Below are positions 8,077-14,817 of a stretch of DNA of 46,483 nt, one piece after another; position 1 is the first letter of the stretch; the number at the start of each line of letters is the position of its first letter. The notes beneath the pieces were generated by a model that was not told the origin of the DNA, ran no database searches, and was given only the letters and a program-made list of their open reading frames with translations. A program made the position numbers and the translations under genes. The stretch is from JAHFUI01 sp041485905 (GTDB taxonomy: Bacteria; Acidobacteriota; Vicinamibacteria; Vicinamibacterales; CAVVIG01): positions 1 through 46,483 of the forward strand of contig JBGPKK010000019.1 of the NCBI GenBank assembly GCA_041485905.1. The letters are read 5' to 3'.

Positions 8077-8874
8077 TTGGCCGCAATTGCGATGAAGGAT
8101 CTGCTGGACGCGGGGGTTCACTTCGGGCACCAGACGAAGCGCTGGAACCCGAAAATGAAGGAGTACATCTTCGGCGAACGCAACGGCATCTACATCATCG
8201 ATCTGGGCAAGACGGTGAAGCTGTTCCGCGACGCCGAGGAGTTCGTCAGGAACCTCGCAGCCGAAGGACGGACCGTTCTCTTCGTCGGCACGAAGCGGCA
8301 GGCGAAGGACGTCATCGCTGAAGAAGCCACCCGCTGCGCCATGTTCTACGTCAACGAGCGGTGGCTGGGGGGGCTGCTCACCAATTTCGCGACGATTCAA
8401 CGGAGCCTCGGCCGGCTGCGCGATCTCGAAGCGATGACGACCGACGGCCGGTACGACACGCTGTCGAAGAAGGAAATCGCGCGGAACGAAAAAGAGCGCA
8501 AGAAGCTGCTGAAAAACCTCGAGGGCATCCGCGGCATGGCCCGGCTTCCCGATGCCGTCTTCATCGTCGACACCAAGAAGGAACAGATTGCCGTCGACGA
8601 GGCCCGCAAGCTCAAGATTCCCGTGATCGGCGTCGTGGACACCAACTGCGACCCCGATGAAGTCGACTTCGTCGTGCCCGGCAACGACGATGCGCTGCGG
8701 GCCATCCGGCTGTTCGCGTCGCGGATTGCCGACGCGGTGATCTCGGGCCGCGGGATGAAGGAATCGGTCGAAGCCGACGCCACCCGCGACGCGGCCGACG
8801 ACGGCGGAGACGATGGCCGCCGGCAGGGCCGCCCCGCGCGGCGCGCCCGCGAAGCGGCTCCGGCGTCCGCGTAA
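8077..8874 (+). CDS. rpsB: 30S ribosomal protein S2
   Basis: Small-subunit protein at the subunit neck, required for binding of S1. A TTG start behind GGAGG gives MAAIAMKDLLDAGVHFGHQT, the normal S2 N-terminus. The downstream ATG would remove conserved residues. Other family motifs are KMKEYIFGERNGIYIIDL, RWLGGLLTNF and NCDPDEVDFVVPGNDDA. The C-terminus after about residue 228 is a low-complexity Asp/Arg/Ala extension. The spacing between GGAGG and TTG is only 4 nt. A palindrome lies upstream, and a palindrome plus terminator lie downstream. Confidence 0.97.
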   Translation: MAAIAMKDLLDAGVHFGHQTKRWNPKMKEYIFGERNGIYIIDLGKTVKLFRDAEEFVRNLAAEGRTVLFVGTKRQAKDVIAEEATRCAMFYVNERWLGGLLTNFATIQRSLGRLRDLEAMTTDGRYDTLSKKEIARNEKERKKLLKNLEGIRGMARLPDAVFIVDTKKEQIAVDEARKLKIPVIGVVDTNCDPDEVDFVVPGNDDALRAIRLFASRIADAVISGRGMKESVEADATRDAADDGGDDGRRQGRPARRAREAAPASA

Positions 8875-8880
8875 CGCCGA

Positions 8881-8975
8881 GAGCCAAGAGCTAAGAGCTA
8901 AGAGCTGAAGGCTAAGGGCTAAGAGCCCACCAGCCCTCGGCCCTTAGCACTTAGCCCTTTCCTTAGCCGGCTCCA
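8881..8975. repeat. reiterated-word palindrome, rpsB-tsf gap
   Basis: The left arm (8881-8926) is a run of variants of GAGCTAA, and the right arm (8931-8975) carries the complement of the same words (CTTAGCAC, TTAGCCC, TTAGCC). The word repeats with a 7-nt period in the left arm. The arms can pair in several registers. The element sits directly after rpsB and abuts a separate terminator-like hairpin. Confidence 0.85.
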
Positions 8976-8989
8976 GGGCCGGCGTTTTT
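8966..8989 (+). terminator. intrinsic terminator or attenuator between rpsB and tsf
   Basis: GCCGGC (8966-8971) and GCCGGC (8978-8983) form a 6-bp GC stem with loop TCCAGG, followed at once by GTTTTT. This is a short but proper rho-independent signal. It lies between two genes that are usually co-transcribed, so it probably causes partial termination and adjusts the S2:EF-Ts ratio. Confidence 0.65.
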
Positions 8990-9018
8990 GCGTACGTTCC
9001 ACACAAGGGACACACACC

Positions 9019-9873
9019 ATGGCGATTACGGCACCGCAAGTGAAGAAACTGCGCGACCAGACCGGCGCCGGCATGATGGAGTGCAAGGCCGCTCTCACAG
9101 AAGCGAACGGCGATTTCGAGGAGGCCAACACCATCCTGCGCAAGCGCGGTCTCGCGAGCGCCGCGAAAAAGGCGGGGCGCGTCGCCAAGGAGGGGCTCAT
9201 CGGACCGAGCCTGTCGCCCGACCGATCGACCGGGATTCTCGTGGAAGTCAACTGCGAGTCCGATTTCGTGGCCCGGACCGACGACTTTCAGCAGTTGATC
9301 AAAGACGTGCTGGCCCAGATCGAGAAGACCGGCGATGCCGCGACCGACGCGTGGCTCACCGACCCGGAAGGACCCGTCCGCAAGCGTGTCGCCGCGTCTA
9401 TCGCCAAGCTCGGCGAGAACATGGCCGTCCCCCGTTTCGTGCGGTACGCGGGCAAGGGCTATGTCGGCCAGTACATCCACATGGGCGGCAAGCTCGGCGT
9501 CCAGGTCGAGTTCGGAGGGGCGACGCCCGGCCGCGAGGAGTTCCAGACGCTGGTGAAGGAAATCGCCATGCAGATCGCGGCGGCCAGCCCCGGGTATATC
9601 TCGCGGGAAGCGGTTCCGGCCGAGGTGATCGAGAAGGAAAAGGCGATCTACCGCGCGCAAATGGAGAATTCAGGAAAGCCGGCGCAGGTCATCGACAAGA
9701 TCGTCGAAGGCAAGCTCGGGAGCTTCTATCAGCAGACGGTGTTGCCGGATCAGCCCTCCATCCGCGATCCGAAAATGACGGTGAAGGACGTGCTGGCGGC
9801 AGCCGTCAAAGCGCTTGGCTCGCCGGTCACGATCACGCGGTTTGCTCGTTTGAAGGTCGGCGAAGGGACTTAG
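9019..9873 (+). CDS. tsf: translation elongation factor Ts
   Basis: Guanine-nucleotide exchange factor for EF-Tu. The N-terminal UBA-like domain reads VKKLRDQTGAGMMECKAAL, followed by the core motif LVEVNCESDFVARTDDF and the C-terminal VARFVRYA-type segments with YIHMGGKLGVQVE. It has 284 residues, essentially the E. coli length. An AAGGGA lies upstream of the ATG. It follows rpsB, the nearly universal arrangement, and precedes pyrH by 25 bp. Confidence 0.97.
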   Translation: MAITAPQVKKLRDQTGAGMMECKAALTEANGDFEEANTILRKRGLASAAKKAGRVAKEGLIGPSLSPDRSTGILVEVNCESDFVARTDDFQQLIKDVLAQIEKTGDAATDAWLTDPEGPVRKRVAASIAKLGENMAVPRFVRYAGKGYVGQYIHMGGKLGVQVEFGGATPGREEFQTLVKEIAMQIAAASPGYISREAVPAEVIEKEKAIYRAQMENSGKPAQVIDKIVEGKLGSFYQQTVLPDQPSIRDPKMTVKDVLAAAVKALGSPVTITRFARLKVGEGT

Positions 9874-9883
9874 TCCCGCGATC

Positions 9884-9889
9884 TATAAT
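9884..9889 (+). promoter_or_regulatory. -10 box for pyrH
   Basis: A perfect TATAAT ends 9 nt before the pyrH ATG, in the 25-bp gap after tsf. No good -35 is visible. Transcription would start at or within a few bases of the start codon, giving a leaderless or nearly leaderless pyrH message in addition to read-through. Just upstream GGGACTTAGTCCC (9865-9877) is a small palindrome that contains the tsf stop codon. Confidence 0.55.
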
Positions 9890-9898
9890 CTCCCTTCG

Positions 9899-10624
9899 AT
9901 GCCACCCGCCTCCGTGCCCGCCTACAAACGCATCCTGCTGAAGCTGTCCGGCGAAGCCCTCATGGGCGAGCAGACCTACGGTATCGACCCGGCCATCGCG
10001 ACCCAGATCGCGCGCGAAATCGGCGAGATCCAGGAGATGGGCGTGCAGACGGCCGTCGTCATCGGCGGCGGTAATATTTTTCGCGGCGTGGCGGCCAGCG
10101 CGCGCGGCATGGACCGCGCCACGGCGGACTACATGGGGATGCTGGCCACCGTCATCAACGCGCTCGCGCTCCAGGACGCACTCGAGCAGCAGGGTGTGGT
10201 GACCCGCGTCGTGACGGCGATCGAGATGCGCGCGGTCGCCGAGCCGTTCATACGCAGGCGCGCGATCCGTCACCTGGAAAAGGGACGCGTGGTCGTCTTC
10301 GGGGCCGGCACGGGTAATCCGTATTTCAGTACCGATACGGCCGCGGCGCTGCGCGCGATGGAGATCAAGGCTGACGTCATCCTGAAGGCGACCAAAGTCG
10401 ACGGGATCTACGACGCGGATCCGATGCTCCACCCGGCCGCGACCCGTTTCGATCGGATCTCGTACCTTCAGGTGCTCGAGCAGGGACTGCAGGTGATGGA
10501 TGCCACCGCGATTTCTCTCTGCATGGATAATCGACTCCCGATCGTGGTCTTCAACCTGCTGACGCCGGGCAACATCAAGCGCGCGATCGCCGGCGAAGCG
10601 GTCGGCTCGGTGGTGACGGTGTGA
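9899..10624 (+). CDS. pyrH: UMP kinase
   Basis: Phosphorylates UMP to UDP with ATP in pyrimidine nucleotide synthesis. It belongs to the amino-acid kinase family as a hexamer. Motifs are YKRILLKLSGEALMG at the N-terminus, VVIGGGNIFRG, the VFGAGTGNPYFSTDTAAALRA loop region, and ADVILKATKVDGIYDADP. It has 241 residues, the same as the E. coli enzyme. There is no Shine-Dalgarno sequence and a TATAAT sits 9 nt upstream. It lies between tsf and frr as in many bacteria. Confidence 0.97.
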   Translation: MPPASVPAYKRILLKLSGEALMGEQTYGIDPAIATQIAREIGEIQEMGVQTAVVIGGGNIFRGVAASARGMDRATADYMGMLATVINALALQDALEQQGVVTRVVTAIEMRAVAEPFIRRRAIRHLEKGRVVVFGAGTGNPYFSTDTAAALRAMEIKADVILKATKVDGIYDADPMLHPAATRFDRISYLQVLEQGLQVMDATAISLCMDNRLPIVVFNLLTPGNIKRAIAGEAVGSVVTV

Positions 10625-10646
10625 TGTACATGTGTGAGGCACCCAG

Positions 10647-11216
10647 ATGGACGTGAACGACCTCAAAGGGCTGTACGTCGAAGTCAAGAAACGGATGGAT
10701 GCCGCGATCGAGCACCTCCGGCACGAGCTCGCCGGCGTTCGGACGGGCCGCGCCTCGGTGACGATCCTCGACAGCGTGCACGTTGAAGCCTATGGATCGA
10801 AGATGCCGCTCAATCAGGTGGCCGGCCTCTCGGTCCCGGAGCCGACGCTCATCGTCGCGCAGCCGTTCGATCCGTCGCAGCTCGGTCCGATCGAGAAGGC
10901 CATCCGCGCGTCCGACCTCGGTCTCAATCCGACCAACGACGGCAAGGTCGTCCGCATTCCGATTCCGGCGTTGACGGAGGAACGACGCAAGGAGCTGTCG
11001 CGGCTGGTCCACAAGCTCTCCGAAGACGGCCGCAACAGCGTGCGGGCGGTCCGGCGCGACGCGAACGAGCGGCTGAAAAAGCTCCTCAAGGATCACAAGA
11101 TTTCGGAAGACGACGAGAAGAAGGGTCTGGACGAGGTCCAGAAGATCACCGACCAGCACATCAAGCAGATCGACGAGGTGCAGGCGAAGAAGGATCAGGA
11201 CCTTCTAGGAAAATAA
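10647..11216 (+). CDS. frr: ribosome recycling factor
   Basis: Works with EF-G to split post-termination ribosomes. Motifs include LAGVRTGRASVTILDSVHVE, LNQVAGLSVPEPTLIVAQPF and NDGKVVRIPIPALTEERRKEL, with the long helical bundle around residues 120-185. It has 189 residues. A GAGG is placed upstream of the ATG. It follows pyrH after 22 bp, the standard order, and is followed by thrC after 6 bp. Confidence 0.97.
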   Translation: MDVNDLKGLYVEVKKRMDAAIEHLRHELAGVRTGRASVTILDSVHVEAYGSKMPLNQVAGLSVPEPTLIVAQPFDPSQLGPIEKAIRASDLGLNPTNDGKVVRIPIPALTEERRKELSRLVHKLSEDGRNSVRAVRRDANERLKKLLKDHKISEDDEKKGLDEVQKITDQHIKQIDEVQAKKDQDLLGK

Positions 11217-11222
11217 CGCGTT

Positions 11223-12398
11223 GTGTCTTTTTTTTCACACCTCGAGTGCTCCGTGCCCTGCGGAGCGCCGCCGCTCGATCCTCACGGCCGGCATCATCTC
11301 TGCTCATGCGGCGCGCCGCTGCTCGCCCGCTACGATCTCGACGAAGCGCGCGCGTGGTCGCGCGACACCCTCCCCGGCCGGCCCCCGACGATGTGGCGCT
11401 ATCGGGAGCTGCTGCCCGTATTCGACGGCGAAGAACCGGTGACGCTCGGCGAAGGCTTCACACCGCTTCTTCACGCGCCGAGGCTCGGCGCCCGCCTCGG
11501 CCTGACGCGGCTGTACATCAAGGACGAATCGCTCAACCCGACCAACTCCTTCAAGGCACGCGGCCAGTCGGCGGCGATCACACGCGCCCGGGCCCTCGGG
11601 GCGACGACCATTGCCCTGCCGTCGGCGGGAAACGCCGGCAACGCCGCCGCCGCCTACGCGGCACGCGCCGGGATCGCAGCCAGGGTCTTCCTGCCGCGCG
11701 ATGTCAAAGCGCCATTCGTGCGCGAGTGCGAGTTGTATGGCGCCGACGTCACGCTGGTCGAGGGGTTGATCACCGACGCCGGACGGATCGCCGCCCAACA
11801 GGGCGCGCCGCTCGGCTGGTACGACGTCTCCACACTCAAAGAGCCGTACCGCATCGAAGGCAAGAAAACGATGGCCTACGAGCTCGCTGAGCAGATGGCG
11901 TGGACGTGGCCGGACTGGATCATCTATCCGACCGGCGGCGGCACCGGCCTGATCGGCATGTGGAAGGCGTTCGAAGAGATCGAGCGCATCGGGTGGGTGA
12001 CACCCCGACGACGGCCGCGCATGGTGTCGGTCCAGGCAGAGGGCTGCGCGCCGATCGTCAGCGCGTACCAACGAGGCGACGAACGTGCAGGCGCGTGGGA
12101 GGGCGCGACCACGATTGCCGACGGCCTTCGCGTCCCACATGCCATCGGCGATTTTCTGATCCTGCGCGCGGTGCGTGAGAGCGGAGGCACCGCGCTGGCG
12201 GTCCCAGACGCCGCGATGATCGACGGCATGCTGGACCTTGGGCGATTGGAAGGCATCAGCGCCGCGCCTGAAGGCGGCGCCGCGCTCGCGGCCGTGAAAC
12301 GCCTGGTCGACGACCGCCTCATCACACGCGACGATACGGTGGTGCTGTTCAACACCGGCGGGGCCCTGAAGTACCTCGACGTAATGCAAAATGTCTAA
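11223..12398 (+). CDS. thrC: threonine synthase
   Basis: PLP enzyme converting O-phosphohomoserine to threonine. The N-terminus carries cysteines at about 9, 13, 29 and 31 (ECSVPCG, CSCGAPL) that resemble the zinc ribbon on many threonine synthases. The PLP lysine is in NPTNSFKARG and the phosphate-binding loop is PSAGNAGNAAAA. It has 391 residues. The GTG start is followed at once by a run of eight T (11228-11235), odd in this GC-rich context and a possible slippage site. The last codons, including the stop, form part of the intergenic palindrome. Confidence 0.88.
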   Translation: MSFFSHLECSVPCGAPPLDPHGRHHLCSCGAPLLARYDLDEARAWSRDTLPGRPPTMWRYRELLPVFDGEEPVTLGEGFTPLLHAPRLGARLGLTRLYIKDESLNPTNSFKARGQSAAITRARALGATTIALPSAGNAGNAAAAYAARAGIAARVFLPRDVKAPFVRECELYGADVTLVEGLITDAGRIAAQQGAPLGWYDVSTLKEPYRIEGKKTMAYELAEQMAWTWPDWIIYPTGGGTGLIGMWKAFEEIERIGWVTPRRRPRMVSVQAEGCAPIVSAYQRGDERAGAWEGATTIADGLRVPHAIGDFLILRAVRESGGTALAVPDAAMIDGMLDLGRLEGISAAPEGGAALAAVKRLVDDRLITRDDTVVLFNTGGALKYLDVMQNV

Positions 12399-12440
12399 TG
12401 CACAATGTCATCGTCCCGGCGCATTTTGCATTGTGCGTTA
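12382..12440. repeat. reiterated-word palindrome between thrC and pfkA
   Basis: The left side holds two tandem words, TAATGCAAAATG and TAATGCACAATG (12382-12407). The right side (12422-12440) read on the minus strand is TAACGCACAATG followed by CAAAATG. The palindrome therefore spans both convergent genes: it supplies the TAA of thrC and the TAA of pfkA, and the last residues of ThrC. It may serve as a bidirectional terminator although it lacks a T-run. Confidence 0.85.
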
Positions 12441-13520
12441 GTCCCCGAAGGTCACCCCCAATGCCTTCGCCGTCAACAGGAGATCCGAATCCATCGGCAC
12501 CGTCTTAATCTTCCCGACCACGTCCTCGAGACGGCGGGCGACGATATCGGGCGGGTCGAAGGCGACCATCGTGCCGAACTCGCCCCGCTTGATTAATTCC
12601 ACGGCCTTGCCCCCGAACCGCGTCGCGAGCAGCCGATCGAAACTGGTCGGTGCGCCGCCGCGCTGAAGGTGTCCCAGCACGACCGAGCGTGTTTCCTTGC
12701 CGGTCTCCCTCGCGAGCGCCTCGCACACCTCGGCACCGATGCCGCCGAGCCGCTCGGCGAAACCGCCGTGGGCCGATTCCAGCAGTGATGGCGTGCCACC
12801 CTTGGGGAACGCGCCCTCGGCGACCACCACGATGCTGAACCGCGCGCCCCACTGATCGCGGTCCCTCAGACGTGCTGCGACGTGCGCGATGTCGAAGGGG
12901 ATCTCGGGAATCAGGATCGCGTCGGCGCCGCCGGCGACGCCGGCGTAGAGCGCAATCCACCCGGCGTAGCGGCCCATCACTTCGACGACCAGAATCCGTT
13001 TGTGCGCCTCGGCGGTCGTGTGCAGCCGATCGATCGCGTCGGTCGCGAAGTCGACCGCGGTGTCGAACCCGAAGCAGTTGGTCGTACCGACGATGTCGTT
13101 GTCGATGGTTTTCGGGACGCCGACAAGCGGTATGCCTTTCAGGGAGAACTGGTGCGCGATCGCCAGCGTGCCATCGCCGCCGATGACCACCAGCGCGTCG
13201 AGCGCCATCTTGTGGAACATCTCAATCACGCGATCTGAATAATCCTTCGTGCCTTCCGAAGTCTCGATGGGATACGCGAACGGGTTGCCGCGGTTGGTCG
13301 TCCCGAGAATCGTCCCGCCGAGCCGGAGGATGCCGGTCACATCGCGCGGCGTGAGGATGCGCGAGCGGTTCGGCTCGATGAGACCGTCGAAGCTGTCCTC
13401 GAGGCCGACGCACTCGATGCCGCTGTTGGTCGCCGACTTCACGACGGCGCGAATGACCGCGTTGAGACCGGGCGCGTCGCCGCCGCCGGTGAGGATGCCG
13501 ATGCGCTTCACAGGTGTCAC
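12438..13520 (-). CDS. pfkA: 6-phosphofructokinase, group III type
   Basis: Phosphorylates fructose 6-phosphate in glycolysis. Motifs are RIGILTGGGDAPGLNAVIR, VVIGGDGTLAIAHQ, VPKTIDNDI and EVMGRYAGWIAL. The two residues that separate donor types are Gly in GGDG (117) and Lys in PKTIDND (137). Gly/Lys is the combination known from actinobacterial ATP-dependent group III enzymes, whereas PPi enzymes have Asp/Lys, so ATP use is inferred. It has 360 residues. GTG 13520 fits a -10 box 8 nt upstream; GTG 13511 would give the more typical MKRIG start. Confidence 0.93.
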   Translation of the reverse strand: MTPVKRIGILTGGGDAPGLNAVIRAVVKSATNSGIECVGLEDSFDGLIEPNRSRILTPRDVTGILRLGGTILGTTNRGNPFAYPIETSEGTKDYSDRVIEMFHKMALDALVVIGGDGTLAIAHQFSLKGIPLVGVPKTIDNDIVGTTNCFGFDTAVDFATDAIDRLHTTAEAHKRILVVEVMGRYAGWIALYAGVAGGADAILIPEIPFDIAHVAARLRDRDQWGARFSIVVVAEGAFPKGGTPSLLESAHGGFAERLGGIGAEVCEALARETGKETRSVVLGHLQRGGAPTSFDRLLATRFGGKAVELIKRGEFGTMVAFDPPDIVARRLEDVVGKIKTVPMDSDLLLTAKALGVTFGD

Positions 13521-13528
13521 GTCGATCG

Positions 13529-13534
13529 ACTATA
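13529..13534 (-). promoter_or_regulatory. -10 box for pfkA
   Basis: On the minus strand TATAGT occupies 13534-13529 and ends 8 nt before the GTG at 13520. No Shine-Dalgarno sequence is present, so the transcript would be leaderless or nearly so. A possible -35 (TTGCGG) is 20 nt further upstream, too far to be convincing. Confidence 0.4.
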
Positions 13535-13547
13535 GCAGGGCGCCGCG

Positions 13548-13577
13548 TTGCGAGCCGCAAAAGCCGCGTGGTACAAT
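13548..13577 (+). promoter_or_regulatory. promoter for tRNA-Ala
   Basis: TTGCGA (13548-13553) and TACAAT (13572-13577) are 18 nt apart. The tRNA begins 15 nt after the -10, leaving a short 5' leader for RNase P. The -10 is strong and the -35 is moderate. Confidence 0.6.
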
Positions 13578-13592
13578 CGGGGTTCGCTTGAC

Positions 13593-13668
13593 GGGCGGCT
13601 AGCTCAGTTGGGAGAGCGCGGCGTTCGCAACGCCGAGGTCGGGAGTTCGAGCCTCCTGCCGTCCACCA
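13593..13668 (+). tRNA. tRNA-Ala(CGC)
   Basis: A 76-nt cloverleaf. Acceptor stem GGGCGGC pairs with GCCGTCC and contains the G3-U70 wobble pair that identifies alanine tRNAs. The D arm is GCTC/GAGC, the anticodon stem is CGGCG/CGCCG with loop TTCGCAA, and the anticodon CGC lies at 13626-13628. The T loop is TTCGAGC. CCA is encoded at 13666-13668. It reads GCG codons. It has its own promoter and is followed by a hairpin and a strong terminator. Confidence 0.97.
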
Positions 13669-13697
13669 ACCTTCGCTCAAGTGTCAGGCGAAGGTTG
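13667..13697 (+). repeat. 10-bp hairpin starting inside the tRNA CCA end
   Basis: CAACCTTCGC (13667-13676) pairs perfectly with GCGAAGGTTG (13688-13697) across an 11-nt loop. The stem begins with the last two bases of the tRNA. It could mark the 3' trailer for processing. The 80 nt after it are GC-rich with several further small inverted segments and hold no gene. Confidence 0.7.
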
Positions 13698-13778
13698 CCC
13701 GCCGTAGGCGCGTAGCGGCAAAGGCCGGGCCGCACGTTGTCTTCCGCGAGCTACGGCTGGTAAACCAACATGACGCTG

Positions 13779-13810
13779 AAAAAAGAGGCGGCTTCGTCCG
13801 CCTCTTTTTT
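13779..13810. terminator. strong bidirectional intrinsic terminator
   Basis: A 13-bp perfect stem (13779-13791 with 13798-13810) is closed by a CTTCGT loop and flanked by six A on the left and six T on the right. It should end the tRNA transcript on the plus strand and would also act on the minus strand. It insulates the bactofilin gene from tRNA transcription. Confidence 0.92.
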
Positions 13811-13876
13811 ATCGTACGGCAAATCGTGAACGGCCTCGTCCCATCGACGTTAAGACGCGGACGATCGGAGGACAGC

Positions 13877-14254
13877 ATGGCGAATGAAGTGTCTCCCCCC
13901 AGCGACGAGCGGCGGACCGCCGCCTGGATCGGCAAAGCGCTCCGGATCGACGGAAGAATCGTCAGCCAGGAGAACCTCACGATCGACGGCCAGGTGGATG
14001 GCACCATCGAGGTCGGCGACCATAGCCTGATGATCGGTCCCGGCGCCACCGTGACCGCCGATCTCATCGCCAAAACGGTCACCATCAGCGGCACCGTGAC
14101 CGGCAACGTCACCGCGAGCGAAAAGGTCCAGCTCCAGCCCACCGCCTCGGTTGACGGCGACATCGTCACGCCCCGGCTGATCATGGCCGAAGGCGCGGTC
14201 ATCAAGGGCAGGATCGACACGAGGGGCGACAAAGCCAAGCCGGACGCCGGCTAA
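13877..14254 (+). CDS. bactofilin
   Basis: Cytoskeletal beta-helix protein that polymerises without nucleotide and commonly organises cell-wall enzymes. The 125 residues contain a short disordered N-terminus (MANEVSPPSDERRTA) and the core starting IGKALRIDGRIVSQENLTID, with repeating six-residue rungs (GQVDGTIEV, GTVTGNVTA, ASVDGDIVTP) and a charged C-terminal tail. The start is set by GGAGGA 4 nt upstream; the longer open frame upstream has no such site. It stands alone after the tRNA terminator. Confidence 0.92.
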   Translation: MANEVSPPSDERRTAAWIGKALRIDGRIVSQENLTIDGQVDGTIEVGDHSLMIGPGATVTADLIAKTVTISGTVTGNVTASEKVQLQPTASVDGDIVTPRLIMAEGAVIKGRIDTRGDKAKPDAG

Positions 14255-14431
14255 GGAGTCGCCTCGTCGTGTCCGGCGTCAGCCTGACTCCGCTTACATT
14301 TCTGAGGTTCGCGCGCGCGAAAATGTTTCACTTTGGAACAGCGCGCCTGGAACTCCTCGGTTGCCGCGTACGCGCGATCTGGTGGGTGAATGGCCTAAAG
14401 TCGCCCCTTTGTGACTTGCCCAAATTTTTTC

Positions 14432-14461
14432 TCGACAACGGCACTCCCCTTGCCATAGGGT
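14432..14461 (+). promoter_or_regulatory. possible promoter for the small CxxC protein gene
   Basis: TCGACA (14432-14437) and TAGGGT (14456-14461) are 18 nt apart, 33 nt before the start codon. Both hexamers match the housekeeping consensus only partly. The rest of the 240-bp gap after bactofilin is locally richer in A and T and shows no other convincing signal. Confidence 0.35.
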
Positions 14462-14494
14462 AACCAGCCGAAACACACTGCCGAGGTTGCTCCT

Positions 14495-14746
14495 ATGCTG
14501 AACTGGTTCAACTGTTATCTGTCCGGCCGCCATGAATTTGGCGTCTGGTGTGAACCCGGCGCCATTTTCCTGCGCTGCGTCCACTGCGGTCGACGCTCCT
14601 CTGGATGGTCACTCGACGCGAAGGCGCAGAAGGCGGCGCAGCTGCCGGTGAGCGCGCAGTCGTCGGTTGCCAAGATGAGCGTCGCCAGTGTCAGCGCGGC
14701 GGCACAATCCGGACGCGTGCTGCCGTTCGGCCGCGTCGCGTCGTAA
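14495..14746 (+). CDS. small protein with CxxC zinc-ribbon-like segment
   Basis: An 83-residue protein of unknown function. The first half, MLNWFNCYLSGRHEFGVWCE, is followed by GAIFLRCVHCGRRSSGWSLD and has Cys at 7, 19, 28 and 31, a pattern that could bind one zinc ion. The second half is a low-complexity Ala/Ser/Val tail. GAGG lies 8 nt before the ATG, and the frame shows normal amino-acid use, so I consider it real. It is single, between bactofilin and a separate operon. I know of no function. Confidence 0.7.
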   Translation: MLNWFNCYLSGRHEFGVWCEPGAIFLRCVHCGRRSSGWSLDAKAQKAAQLPVSAQSSVAKMSVASVSAAAQSGRVLPFGRVAS

Positions 14747-14768
14747 ACGCAGTCGAATCCGGTCGCTG

Positions 14769-14809
14769 GAGTGTCACGTGAGTTGACACTCTGAAGCCGG
14801 CGCGACAAT
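14769..14809 (+). promoter_or_regulatory. promoter with overlapping palindromic operator
   Basis: GAGTGTCA (14769-14776) and TGACACTC (14784-14791) form an 8-bp perfect inverted repeat with a 7-nt centre. The right arm overlaps a perfect -35, TTGACA (14783-14788). A GACAAT at 14804-14809 is the best -10, although its 15-nt spacing is short, and it ends 8 nt before the GTG of the next gene. The arrangement suggests a repressor site over the -35 of the five-gene set that follows. It could instead be a weak terminator of the preceding gene. Confidence 0.5.
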
Positions 14810-14817
14810 ACTCGTTC

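Noticed and set aside
7321..8400. Minus-strand open frame of 359 codons across rplM, rpsI and rpsB
   Set aside because: It is antisense to three ribosomal protein genes and includes the palindrome; no protein-like features.
8881..8975. Possible CRISPR array from the repeated GAGCTAA words
   Set aside because: The words are about 7 nt, contiguous, without spacers, and reverse orientation in the second half. No cas genes are present.
14269..14463. 64-codon open frame after bactofilin
   Set aside because: It has no ribosome-binding site, overlaps the proposed promoter of the next gene, and shows no protein-like pattern.
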